This document shows, one piece after another, positions 1-7,109 of a stretch of DNA of 11,531 nt. A program made the translations under genes and the position numbers. The DNA is from CALLVY01 sp937899855 (GTDB lineage: Bacteria; Bacteroidota; Bacteroidia; Chitinophagales; Saprospiraceae), in the NCBI GenBank assembly GCA_039820405.1, contig JBCBQC010000143.1, positions 1 through 11,531 of the forward strand. The letters are read 5' to 3'. The notes beneath the pieces were generated by a model. The model saw only the letters and a list, made by a program, of their open reading frames with translations. It had not been told where the DNA came from and made no database searches. How positions within the stretch are numbered: the stretch's first letter is position 1; every line of letters starts with the position of its first letter.

Positions 1-775
<775 letters not shown>

Positions 776-1037
776 TCTTTTTTATCTTGTCTTCATTGTT
801 GATGAATTGGTCAACATCAATCCATCGACTTGAACGACTTGAATCAATCTAAATCTTTCTTATCGTTCTTACTCTTCTAAATGACTTTCGACTCTTACGC
901 GTCTACTACCTCCATTCCTCGTCAATGTAACTTCTAAGACAATAACATCTCGTCACACCATACGACGATCAAAGAAATTATGAGGCCTCCGACCAAACAA
1001 ACGAACAAACGAACAAACGGTCCGGTCTCCAAGAATT
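776..1037 (+). other. 23S-5S internal transcribed spacer
   Basis: A spacer of about 260 nt between the two rRNAs, with no gene or tRNA that I can recognise. It is AT- and pyrimidine-rich compared with the protein-coding DNA downstream. It holds a two-copy 9-nt direct repeat CGACTTGAA (826-843), an imperfect inverted repeat with arms TGTTGA/TCAACA near 797-816, and three copies of an 8-nt unit just before the 5S gene (997-1020). The segment is presumably transcribed and removed during rRNA maturation; the 5' flank of 23S that would pair with it lies outside the window. Confidence 0.7.
997..1020 (+). repeat. Short tandem repeat in 23S-5S spacer, 3 x 8 nt
   Basis: The unit ACAAACGA occurs as 997-1004, 1005-1012 and 1013-1020; the last copy ends in G instead of A. 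The array stops 17 nt before the 5S rRNA. It has no coding sense and no CRISPR-like spacing. It probably arose by slippage, and copy number may vary between rRNA operons or strains (inference). Confidence 0.85.
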
Positions 1038-1146
1038 GTTGGTGGTTACAGCGAGGGGGTTCACCTCTTCCCATTCCGAACAGAGCAGTTAAGCCCCTCA
1101 GCGCCGATGGTACTGCCGTTAGGTGGGAGAGTAGGTCGCCGCCAAC
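1038..1146 (+). rRNA. rrf: 5S ribosomal RNA
   Basis: A complete 5S rRNA of about 109 nt. The ends pair as helix I: GTTGGTGG (1038-1045) with CCGCCAAC (1139-1146). The conserved core CCCATTCCGAACAGAGCAGTTAAGCCC (loop B, helix III and loop C region) occupies about 1070-1096, and the GGTGGGAGAGTAGGTCGCCGCC 3' strand is typical. It lies downstream of 23S in the usual 16S-23S-5S order and is followed by an intrinsic terminator, so it is the last gene of the rRNA operon. Mature ends may differ by 1-3 nt. Confidence 0.96.
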
Positions 1147-1148
1147 CC

Positions 1149-1190
1149 AATATTTATAATATTTATAATATTTATGATATTTATGATATT
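1149..1190 (+). repeat. AT-rich 9-nt tandem repeat between 5S rRNA and terminator
   Basis: About 4.7 copies of a 9-nt unit: AATATTTAT at 1149-1157, 1158-1166 and 1167-1175, then GATATTTAT at 1176-1184 and a partial GATATT at 1185-1190. It begins three bases after the 5S rRNA end and lies within the presumed rRNA operon transcript, ahead of a small GCCC/GGGC hairpin (1193-1205) and the main terminator. No function is visible. A run of weak A/U bases could help RNase trimming of the 5S 3' end, but that is speculation. Confidence 0.9.
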
Positions 1191-1213
1191 GCGCCCCAAA
1201 AGGGCACCCAACC

Positions 1214-1250
1214 AAAGGGACTTCAAACACGAAGTCCCTTTTTCTTTTTT
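1214..1250 (+). terminator. Intrinsic terminator of the rRNA operon
   Basis: A perfect 11-bp stem, AAAGGGACTTC (1214-1224) with GAAGTCCCTTT (1231-1241), closes a 6-nt loop AAACAC. It is followed by the T-rich tract TTCTTTTTT (1242-1250) and more T-rich sequence. The stem-loop plus U-tract is the classical rho-independent form and sits about 70 nt after the 5S rRNA. Confidence 0.93.
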
Positions 1251-1356
1251 ATTTTTCTCCTCTCTATTGCTCCCCTTCTGCTTTCTCCCGCTCCCTTTTC
1301 CAACTCCATTCTCGCTTTTATCTACCGTTTCGGCAACGCGCGCGAAATTTATACCG

Positions 1357-1364
1357 TACCTTTA
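1357..1364 (+). promoter_or_regulatory. Candidate -7 box for the 1392-5540 operon
   Basis: TACCTTTA matches seven of eight positions of the Bacteroidota -7 consensus TAnnTTTG and lies 27 nt before the first start codon, a sensible distance. No TTTG-like -33 element is seen at the expected spacing of about 20 nt, so the call is weak. The rest of 1251-1391 is a pyrimidine-rich, gene-free stretch; I see nothing else in it. Confidence 0.3.
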
Positions 1365-1391
1365 CCTGTCTAAGTAAAATGTGGCAGTCCA

Positions 1392-1862
1392 ATGCAAGAC
1401 AAATCCAAACTTGCCGGCCAACTCGAATTGGTCTGGTGGCTATTCACCGCCATCCTCGCCGCCGGCATCGTCTATCCCATTCTGAATCGAATCGATAGCT
1501 ATCCTTTTTTGCTGACAAATGTGATGCATGTCATTATTTTTGTTACATTTACACGCTACATCTTTTTGTTGCAATACACCTTTCTGGCCTACCGAACCTA
1601 TTGGAAGTCCGGATTGATCGTACTGTGTATTCCCCTGTTTTTTTACCAGATTAGCGATATGAATACCTTCCAAGCGTACATGGGAGAAGAAGGCCTCGAA
1701 ACCTTTATGCCCAACCTGGACTATCCCGAACAAGAATCACTCGGTAAATACATCCGTAACGAAATGGTACTTTTTGGAACCGGCAGTACCATCACCATCG
1801 TGCTCCTGCCTTTTCGACTGATTCTCTCGATCTGGCGAGGACTCAACCGGGGCACCGTCTGA
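1392..1862 (+). CDS. Small four-helix inner-membrane protein, function unknown
   Basis: A 156-residue protein that I do not recognise. Four hydrophobic stretches are visible: about residues 13-31, 38-61, 73-87 and 125-147. Between the third and fourth lies a hydrophilic, acidic loop (about 88-124, with Gly-Glu-Glu, Asn-Leu-Asp and Pro-Glu-Gln-Glu). Aromatic residues are abundant (Trp15, Trp16, Trp71, many Tyr and Phe) near predicted membrane borders. The first residues carry two lysines, and the short C-terminal tail is basic (Arg149, Arg153), which suggests both ends are cytoplasmic. There are no catalytic or metal-binding motifs and no signal peptide. It is first of four co-directional genes, and the gap to the next gene is 35 nt. 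Its function cannot be read from the sequence; conserved membrane proteins of this size next to housekeeping genes are common in Bacteroidota. Base composition is somewhat more AT-rich than its neighbours, as expected for a hydrophobic protein. Confidence 0.8.
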   Translation: MQDKSKLAGQLELVWWLFTAILAAGIVYPILNRIDSYPFLLTNVMHVIIFVTFTRYIFLLQYTFLAYRTYWKSGLIVLCIPLFFYQISDMNTFQAYMGEEGLETFMPNLDYPEQESLGKYIRNEMVLFGTGSTITIVLLPFRLILSIWRGLNRGTV

Positions 1863-1897
1863 TTCCCTTTTCTATCCACCGACCAAATCCATCCGCT

Positions 1898-2251
1898 ATG
1901 TCGCAAGTCAAAGAGTTCAATGAATACCGCGCCGCCATGAACGAGAAAATCCTCGGCGCGGACAACAAAGTCCTCAAACGTTTTTTCAATCTCGATACCA
2001 ACGCTTACCAAGATGGCGCCCTGCCCACCAAAACCAAGGAACTCCTTGGACTGATAGCTTCCATGGTGCTGCGCTGCGACGATTGTATCCGCTATCACCT
2101 CGGTACCTGCCACGAGCTGGGCGTTACCGAGGCCGAACTCTACGAAGTATTCGCCATCGCCAATCTCGTGGGAGGCTCCATCTGCATTCCCCACACCCGC
2201 CGCGCCGTCGAATACTGGGATGCCCTCCGCGCCGAAGCCCCAACCTCCTAA
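1898..2251 (+). CDS. Carboxymuconolactone decarboxylase / AhpD-like family protein
   Basis: A single-domain 117-residue member of the CMD/AhpD all-helical family. The redox centre is clear: Cys60-Asp-Asp-Cys63 followed by His67, with Glu48 twelve residues before Cys60. This spacing is the same as in mycobacterial AhpD (Glu118, Cys130, Cys133, His137), where these residues form the proton relay and the peroxidatic/resolving cysteine pair. A further Cys71 and a late Cys96 are present. The helix after the motif (LGVTEAELYEVFAIANLVGG) matches the family core. The likely role is a cytoplasmic thiol-dependent peroxidase or disulphide reductase acting in oxidative stress; substrate and reducing partner are not known, and no ahpC lies nearby. 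A true carboxymuconolactone decarboxylase is less likely because those enzymes lack the CxxC pair. The gene lies 35 nt after the membrane protein and 18 nt before the helicase gene. Confidence 0.88.
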   Translation: MSQVKEFNEYRAAMNEKILGADNKVLKRFFNLDTNAYQDGALPTKTKELLGLIASMVLRCDDCIRYHLGTCHELGVTEAELYEVFAIANLVGGSICIPHTRRAVEYWDALRAEAPTS

Positions 2252-2269
2252 TCCCTCAAACGTGCTACC

Positions 2270-4585
2270 ATGAAATCCTACCTCCAGTCCCTCAACCCCG
2301 TCCAGCGTGATGCCGTTACCCACACCGAAGGTCCCGTCCTCGTTATCGCCGGCCCCGGATCGGGCAAAACCCGGGTGCTCACCTTCCGTATCGCCCACCT
2401 GATCGAGGAAGGTACGCCCCCCTGGCAAATCCTGGCCCTTACCTTCACCAACAAGGCCGCCCGCGAAATGAAGGAACGGATTGCCAAAGTGGTCGGCGAC
2501 AAGGCCAACCAAGTCTGGGCCGGTACTTTTCACTCCATTTTCGCCCGTATCCTTCGCGTCGAAGCGGACAAGCTCGGCTACCCCTCCAATTTTACGATCT
2601 ACGATACCGACGACTCCAAAAGTGTGATCGGCACCATCATCAAGGAGATGAACCTCAACAAGGAAAACTACCAGGTCAACGGTGTCCTCAGCCGCATTTC
2701 CTCCGCCAAAAGCAACGTGATTACCCCCAAAGCCTACCGCGAGAATACCGAGCTGATGCAACAGGACCGCCTGTCCAAACGCCCCTACCTGCACACGATC
2801 TACGAAAAATACGCCAACCGTTGTCGCAAAGCGGGAGCCATGGATTTTGACGACCTCCTGTTCCAACTCTTCCGACTGCTCCACCAAAACCCGGATCAAG
2901 TCCTCCAGAAATACCAAAACCGCTTCCGCTACCTGATGGTCGACGAGTTCCAAGATACCAACTACCTCCAGTACGCCATCATCCGCAAGCTGGTCGATTA
3001 CCGCGACGAAAACGGCGAATCGGACCTCAGTCGCTCGCGCAACATCTGCGTGGTGGGCGACGATGCGCAAAGTATCTACGCCTTCCGTGGGGCTACCATC
3101 GAGAATATCCTCGATTTTGAAAAAGACTTTAAGCGCTTCAATATTGGAACCTATAAGCTGGAACAAAACTACCGCTCGACCGATCACATCGTCCAGGCTG
3201 CCAATGAGGTCATCATGCACAACCGCCGTCAGATTCCCAAAAAGATCTGGTCGGACAAGGGTACTGGCCAACGCATTCGCGTCGTACAATCGGTGAGCGA
3301 TAACGAAGAGGGTAAACGCGTAGCCGATACCATCGTGGAGCAGAAAAATCGCTACCACCTCAAAAACAGCGAAATTGCCATCCTCTACCGCACCAATTCT
3401 CAGTCGCGGGTATTCGAAGAATACCTCCGGCGCTACAATATCCTCTACAAGGTCTACGGCGGTCTTTCCTTCTACCAACGCAAAGAAGTCAAAGACCTGA
3501 TCGCCTACCTTCGCCTGGTGGTCAATCCGCGCGATGAAGAGGCCCTCCGCCGCTCGATCAATTACCCCCGTCGGGGCATCGGCAACGCCAGCATCGATAA
3601 GATTGGCGCCCTGGCCGAAGCCCAAAACATCACCCTTTGGGAAGCTTTGCCCCAGGTACAGGTCTCGACCCGGGCCCGAAATTCCATCGCCAAGTTCCAT
3701 AAGATGATTACGGTCTTTGCCAAAAAGGCTACCACGCTCAATGCCTACGAGTTGGCCGCCATGATTGCCAAACAAAGTGGCCTGATCGATCTACTCAAGG
3801 CCGATAATACGGTGGAAGGCATGGGGCGGATGGAAAACGTCAATAGCCTCCTCGACGGTATCAAAGAATTTGTGGAGAACGATGAAGTGGGACCCGATGG
3901 CGCCCTGCCCGATAAGAGCTTGGCCAGTTACCTCCAGAATATCGCCCTGCTCACTTCGCTCGACAACGAGGAAGAAAACGGGGAGTACGTCACGCTCATG
4001 TCCGTCCACTCGGCCAAGGGCTTGGAGTTCAAATCGGTCTTTGTGGTGGGGTTGGAGGACAAACTATTTCCCTCCTTTATGTCGATGGACAGCCCCGAGC
4101 AGCTCGACGAGGAGCGACGGCTTTTCTACGTCGCCATCACCCGGGCCGAGCAATTGTTGACCCTCACTTTTGCCAAAAGCCGCTACCAGTTTGGGCAAAT
4201 GCGTTACAACGATCCCAGCCGTTTCTTGCAAGAAATCTCGGTGGACCACCTCGAAACCTCGAGTCCCGTACTGGGCCGGGGGGCCAACCGGACCTCGACC
4301 CGAGTGGGAGCCCGGCCCGTGAGTTCGGGCGTACGGGGCAACTTCCGCAGTCCGCGCTCGACCGCTCCGAGGCGTGGCGTCGACCCCGCTAATTTCAAAC
4401 CCAACCCCAGCTCGGACATCCAAACCGGGATGAAGGTGCTCCACCTCAAATTCGGGCGGGGTAAGGTCATTAGTATCGACGGAACTAAAGACAACCGGGT
4501 GGCCACCATCTTTTTTGAGGGCATCGACGATCCCCAACGTCGGATCATGCTCAAATACGCCAAGCTGCAGATTTTGCCCAACTAA
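2270..4585 (+). CDS. uvrD: ATP-dependent 3'-5' DNA helicase UvrD/PcrA (superfamily 1A)
   Basis: A 771-residue SF1A helicase that unwinds DNA in nucleotide excision and mismatch repair and clears proteins, including RNA polymerase, from DNA. All motifs are intact: Q motif LNPVQRDAV (8-16), Walker A AGPGSGKT (27-34), motif Ia LTFTNKAAREM (57-67), Walker B VDEFQDT (224-230), motif III GDDAQSIYAFRGA (263-275), motif IV NYRST (300-304), motif V VTLMSVHSAKGLEF (574-587) and motif VI VAITRAEQ (621-628). After a basic, Ser/Arg/Pro-rich and probably disordered linker (about 662-716) comes a Tudor-like PcrA C-terminal module (about 717-771, with GMKVLHLKFGRGKV), which in PcrA/UvrD contacts RNA polymerase. 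Length is normal for PcrA (about 720-780). No nuclease domain is present, so it is not AddA/RecB. The start follows the previous gene by 18 nt, and queG begins 10 nt after its stop, which implies co-transcription. Confidence 0.96.
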   Translation: MKSYLQSLNPVQRDAVTHTEGPVLVIAGPGSGKTRVLTFRIAHLIEEGTPPWQILALTFTNKAAREMKERIAKVVGDKANQVWAGTFHSIFARILRVEADKLGYPSNFTIYDTDDSKSVIGTIIKEMNLNKENYQVNGVLSRISSAKSNVITPKAYRENTELMQQDRLSKRPYLHTIYEKYANRCRKAGAMDFDDLLFQLFRLLHQNPDQVLQKYQNRFRYLMVDEFQDTNYLQYAIIRKLVDYRDENGESDLSRSRNICVVGDDAQSIYAFRGATIENILDFEKDFKRFNIGTYKLEQNYRSTDHIVQAANEVIMHNRRQIPKKIWSDKGTGQRIRVVQSVSDNEEGKRVADTIVEQKNRYHLKNSEIAILYRTNSQSRVFEEYLRRYNILYKVYGGLSFYQRKEVKDLIAYLRLVVNPRDEEALRRSINYPRRGIGNASIDKIGALAEAQNITLWEALPQVQVSTRARNSIAKFHKMITVFAKKATTLNAYELAAMIAKQSGLIDLLKADNTVEGMGRMENVNSLLDGIKEFVENDEVGPDGALPDKSLASYLQNIALLTSLDNEEENGEYVTLMSVHSAKGLEFKSVFVVGLEDKLFPSFMSMDSPEQLDEERRLFYVAITRAEQLLTLTFAKSRYQFGQMRYNDPSRFLQEISVDHLETSSPVLGRGANRTSTRVGARPVSSGVRGNFRSPRSTAPRRGVDPANFKPNPSSDIQTGMKVLHLKFGRGKVISIDGTKDNRVATIFFEGIDDPQRRIMLKYAKLQILPN

Positions 4586-4595
4586 ACCGTACCCC

Positions 4596-5540
4596 ATGGA
4601 TCTCCGCCAACGAACGCAGTTGCTGAAAAGCACGGCTCGGGAACTCGGATTCGAGTTTGTGGGGATTGCCAAGGCGGAGCGAATGGATGAGGAGGCGCGG
4701 CGTCTGGAAGCCTGGCTGAAAAATGGGATGCACGGGCGGATGGGCTACATGGAAAATCACTTTGACAAACGCATCGATCCCACAGAACTGGTACCGGGGG
4801 CCAAATCGGTCGTCAGTCTGATGTACAATCACTTCCCCGCTGAAACCCAGCGCGATCCCGAAGCCCCGAAGATCTCGCGCTATGCCTACGGGGAGGATTA
4901 TCACTTTGTACTCAAACGCAAGCTCAAAACCTTACTACAAACCCTCCGCGAGCAAGTCGGTGCGGTAGAGGGACGCTGCTTCGTCGATTCCGCTCCGGTA
5001 CTCGAACGCGATTGGGCGCGTCGGGCGGGCAATGGTTGGGTGGGGAAAAATACCCTCTTGATTCATCCCCGACGGGGATCTTACTTTTTCTTGGCGGAGC
5101 TCATCATCGACTTGGAATTGGAATACGACGGTCCGATCAAGGACTACTGCGGAACCTGTCGACGCTGTATCGACGCTTGCCCGACCGAGGCCATTGCCGA
5201 GGAGGGTTATTGGGTAGATGGTAGTAAGTGTATTTCTTACTTCACGATCGAACTCAAGGAGGCCATTCCCGAAGAGTGGCGGGGGCAGTTTGAAAACTGG
5301 GCCTTTGGCTGCGATATCTGTCAGGAAGTTTGTCCCTGGAATCGCTTTTCAGAACCCCATCGGGAGCCCGCTTTTGAGCCTCATCCCGAACTGTTGGAGA
5401 TGAGTAGAAACGATTGGGAAGAAATTACGGAAGAGGTGTTTAAAGAATTGTTCCGCCGCTCGGCGGTCAAACGAACCAAGTATCGGGGGCTCAAGCGCAA
5501 CATCGATTTTCTCAAAACCGACGGCGAGGGTCCCGAATAA
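4596..5540 (+). CDS. queG: Epoxyqueuosine reductase QueG
   Basis: A 314-residue cobalamin- and iron-sulphur-dependent enzyme that performs the last step of queuosine synthesis, reducing epoxyqueuosine to queuosine at position 34 of tRNAs with GUN anticodons. The N-terminal cobalamin-binding part contains the VDSAPVLERDWARRAGNGWVGKN signature (129-152), including Asp131, the likely general acid. Two [4Fe-4S] clusters are ligated by Cys185-x2-Cys188-x2-Cys191-x3-Cys195 and Cys239-x2-Cys242-x3-Cys246; Cys212 may also take part, as in known QueG clusters. It lacks the long C-terminal HEAT-like extension of the E. coli enzyme (379 residues); the short form is common in other phyla. The start at 4596 gives MDLRQRTQLLK and a 10-nt gap after the helicase. 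An in-frame ATG at 4515 would overlap the helicase by 71 nt and add an unrelated leader, so it was rejected. Its stop is only 16 nt from the end of the converging receiver gene. Confidence 0.96.
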   Translation: MDLRQRTQLLKSTARELGFEFVGIAKAERMDEEARRLEAWLKNGMHGRMGYMENHFDKRIDPTELVPGAKSVVSLMYNHFPAETQRDPEAPKISRYAYGEDYHFVLKRKLKTLLQTLREQVGAVEGRCFVDSAPVLERDWARRAGNGWVGKNTLLIHPRRGSYFFLAELIIDLELEYDGPIKDYCGTCRRCIDACPTEAIAEEGYWVDGSKCISYFTIELKEAIPEEWRGQFENWAFGCDICQEVCPWNRFSEPHREPAFEPHPELLEMSRNDWEEITEEVFKELFRRSAVKRTKYRGLKRNIDFLKTDGEGPE

Positions 5541-5556
5541 GAAGCGGGAGGTGGGC

Positions 5557-5991
5557 TTAAACCGGGTGGCTGTTGTAACTGGGCAGGACGTTGATGTCGG
5601 CCCAGAAATTGGCGATGGCGCTTACGGCCTCCTCAAATTTCATCGCGTCTACGGGCTTGGGAACGTAGGCATTGACGCCGTGCTCGTAGCAGGCCAATAC
5701 GTCAGCCTCGTTGGTAGAGTTGGTGAAGATCATCGTGGGGAGCTTGCGCAGTTCCTCGTCGAGATAAAATCGCTTGAGGATGTCCAGTCCCGAGACTTGA
5801 GGGAGGTCCAACTCCATCATGATGAGGGCAATGTTGTCCAGCGATTCGGAGTGGAGCAGTTGGAGCAACTCCTGCCCGTGATGAACACGGACGACTTCGA
5901 CGGGTAAATTGAGCTTTTTGAACGCGTGTTGGGTCAGGCTAGCATCGCCCTCGTTGTGCTCGGCAAGTATAATTTTCCTTGGTTTTGCCAT
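5557..5991 (-). CDS. Stand-alone receiver-domain protein with Asp-to-Glu change at the phosphorylation site
   Basis: A 144-residue single-domain CheY/Rcp1-like receiver with no output domain. The fold markers align well: beta-1 with KIILAEHNEGD (6-16), beta-3 with LIMMELDLPQVSG (56-68), beta-4 with MIFTNS (87-92, switch Thr90) and beta-5 with AYVPKPVD (108-115, invariant Lys112). Two conserved residues are changed. The phospho-acceptor Asp of the usual LLDLNLP motif is Glu60 (codon GAG, positions 5812-5814), and the acidic pair at the end of beta-1, normally Glu/Asp-Asp, is Glu11-His12. Glu at the acceptor position often mimics phospho-Asp, and loss of an acidic-pocket residue weakens Mg2+ binding, so this protein probably signals independently of phosphorylation or is locked in one state (inference). 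No histidine kinase is adjacent. The gene lies 104 nt downstream of the glycosyltransferase on the same strand and converges with queG. Confidence 0.93.
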   Translation of the reverse strand: MAKPRKIILAEHNEGDASLTQHAFKKLNLPVEVVRVHHGQELLQLLHSESLDNIALIMMELDLPQVSGLDILKRFYLDEELRKLPTMIFTNSTNEADVLACYEHGVNAYVPKPVDAMKFEEAVSAIANFWADINVLPSYNSHPV

Positions 5992-6034
5992 ACCGTATTT
6001 TGTTGATTGCTCTTGGCTTTAACGAGAAATTAGA

Positions 6035-6050
6035 GAAAAGTTCGCTTTTC
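6035..6050. other. Small hairpin with TTCG loop in intergenic region
   Basis: GAAAAG (6035-6040), TTCG, CTTTTC (6045-6050): a perfect 6-bp inverted repeat with a 4-nt loop, located 44-59 nt upstream of the receiver gene start and downstream of the glycosyltransferase stop. On the minus strand it is not followed by a run of T, so it is not a convincing terminator. It could lie in the 5' leader of the receiver gene. It may be chance. Confidence 0.35.
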
Positions 6051-6064
6051 CAAAAGTGTTTATC

Positions 6065-6072
6065 CAAATATC
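6065..6072 (-). promoter_or_regulatory. Candidate -7 box for the receiver gene
   Basis: Read on the minus strand, GATATTTG matches seven of eight positions of TAnnTTTG, the Bacteroidota -7 consensus. It lies 73 nt before the receiver start codon and would place the hairpin at 6035-6050 in the 5' leader. No good -33 element lies at the usual spacing, so read-through from the glycosyltransferase gene remains possible. Confidence 0.25.
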
Positions 6073-6095
6073 AGGCCGTAAAATGATTACTAGGA

Positions 6096-7025
6096 TCAAA
6101 GTGCCTCGATATTGCTATCTTTAACGATGTACAGCGGTCGATTTCGTATATTTTGATTCATTCGACTCAAATATTCTCCAATAATGCCGATGGCAATCAT
6201 CTGGATTCCACCGATAAAAAGGACGCTGATCATCAGGGAGGTCCAGCCCGGCTCGTAATCCTCCCAAACGAAGCGCGAGACCAGGGCGTAGATCATGACC
6301 AGGAAGGCGACGAAGGAGACCAAAAACCCAAAGTAGGTGACGATTTTGAGGGGCAAATCCGAAAATCCGGTGATGCCATCGAGTGCAAAATTCAGCATCT
6401 TGCGGTAGGTATAGCCCGTCTCGCCGCCGTGCCGCTCCTGGCGCTCGTATTCGAGAAAGGTCTGGTTGAAGCCGACCCAGGAAATCTGTCCCCGCAGGAA
6501 CTTACTTTTCTCCGGCATCTGCTTGAGAATGTCCACTACCTTGCGGTCGATGATGCGAAAATCTCCGGTATCAACGGGGATCGAGATGGAGGTGATGTTG
6601 GATAGGATGCGGTAAAAGGCGCCAGCCGTCCAGAGCTTGAGCCAGCTTTCTCCCCGGCGGTTTTTGCGCTTGGCGTACACCACCTCGTAGCCTTCCTTCA
6701 TCTTCTGGTACATCTCGATGATCAACTCCGGGGGGTCCTGCAAATCCGCGTCGATGATCACGATGGCCTGGCCCCCACAGCGGTCTAGCCCCGCCGTCAC
6801 CGCAATTTGGTGCCCAAAATTCCGGCTAAAATCGATGTACTTCACCCGCTCGTCGCGCCCGGCCAAATCCTTGATGAGCGCGATGGTGCGGTCCCGACTG
6901 CCATCATTGACGAATACCAACTCGTAGCTCACCGACAGTTGCTGCATCACCTCACTCAGCCGTTGGTACAGCTTATCGACGTTCGCTTCCTCATTGTAGG
7001 TCGGTATCACCACGGAAATATCCAT
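6096..7025 (-). CDS. Family 2 glycosyltransferase, GtrB/DPM1-like polyprenyl-phosphate sugar transferase
   Basis: A 309-residue membrane-anchored GT-A enzyme. The N-terminal catalytic domain starts with ISVVIPTYNEEANV (3-16) and has the nucleotide-binding FVNDGSRDRT (38-47) and the metal-binding DADLQDPPE (92-100), the hallmark of the DPM1/GtrB/ArnC branch. The GDFRIIDRKV segment (154-163) is also typical. Two C-terminal transmembrane helices, about 228-250 and 262-285, fit the GtrB architecture, and the HGGETGYTYRKM stretch (199-210) matches the interface segment of the family. It likely moves glucose, mannose or a related sugar from a nucleotide donor onto undecaprenyl phosphate at the inner face of the membrane for later use in surface glycans or lipid modification. 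The actual sugar cannot be told. No flippase or second glycosyltransferase is adjacent. It is transcribed divergently from the SGNH hydrolase gene; a perfect -7 box lies 25 nt before its start. Confidence 0.94.
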   Translation of the reverse strand: MDISVVIPTYNEEANVDKLYQRLSEVMQQLSVSYELVFVNDGSRDRTIALIKDLAGRDERVKYIDFSRNFGHQIAVTAGLDRCGGQAIVIIDADLQDPPELIIEMYQKMKEGYEVVYAKRKNRRGESWLKLWTAGAFYRILSNITSISIPVDTGDFRIIDRKVVDILKQMPEKSKFLRGQISWVGFNQTFLEYERQERHGGETGYTYRKMLNFALDGITGFSDLPLKIVTYFGFLVSFVAFLVMIYALVSRFVWEDYEPGWTSLMISVLFIGGIQMIAIGIIGEYLSRMNQNIRNRPLYIVKDSNIEAL

Positions 7026-7049
7026 AAGGGTGGCTTTTGTTCATTCGTC

Positions 7050-7057
7050 CAAAGATA
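7050..7057 (-). promoter_or_regulatory. -7 box of the glycosyltransferase promoter
   Basis: On the minus strand TATCTTTG is a perfect match to the Bacteroidota -7 consensus TAnnTTTG. It sits 24 nt before the glycosyltransferase ATG, implying a short leader of about 15-20 nt. The -33 region is not a good match: a TTG occurs, but 24 nt away instead of about 20. Confidence 0.5.
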
Positions 7058-7077
7058 GGGGATTTGCGTGGAATTGC

Positions 7078-7109
7078 TTTACAATAATCAGAGCAACAAG
7101 CTATATTTG
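7078..7109 (+). promoter_or_regulatory. Promoter of the SGNH hydrolase / AI-2E transporter operon
   Basis: TATATTTG (7102-7109) is a perfect TAnnTTTG -7 box, and TTTA (7078-7081), one mismatch from the TTTG -33 element, lies exactly 20 nt upstream, the usual spacing. Transcription should begin around 7114-7117, just before the ATGs at 7123 and 7129. This excludes the much earlier in-frame ATG at 7030. It lies back to back with the glycosyltransferase promoter. Confidence 0.6.

Noticed and set aside
997..1190. Possible CRISPR-like array around the 5S rRNA
   Set aside because: The repeats are 8-9 nt, directly abutting without unique spacers, and no cas gene is present.
934..1377. Open frames spanning the 5S rRNA, the tandem repeats and the terminator
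   Set aside because: They run through a functional rRNA and an intrinsic terminator, and their repeats (Tyr-Asn-Ile or Tyr-Lys-Tyr) come from the 9-nt array.
1721..3775. A 684-codon open frame on the minus strand, opposite the helicase gene
   Set aside because: It lies almost wholly antisense to uvrD, whose motifs are complete. Its translation is Val/Asp/Gly/Phe-rich with no domain pattern, as expected when GC-biased third positions suppress stops in the shadow frame.
4515..4595. Upstream start for queG adding 27 residues
   Set aside because: It would overlap the helicase gene by 71 nt and add a leader not found in QueG proteins; the ATG at 4596 gives the normal family N-terminus.
6035..6050. 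Terminator for the glycosyltransferase gene
   Set aside because: The stem is only 6 bp and no T-run follows on the minus strand; recorded only as a small hairpin.
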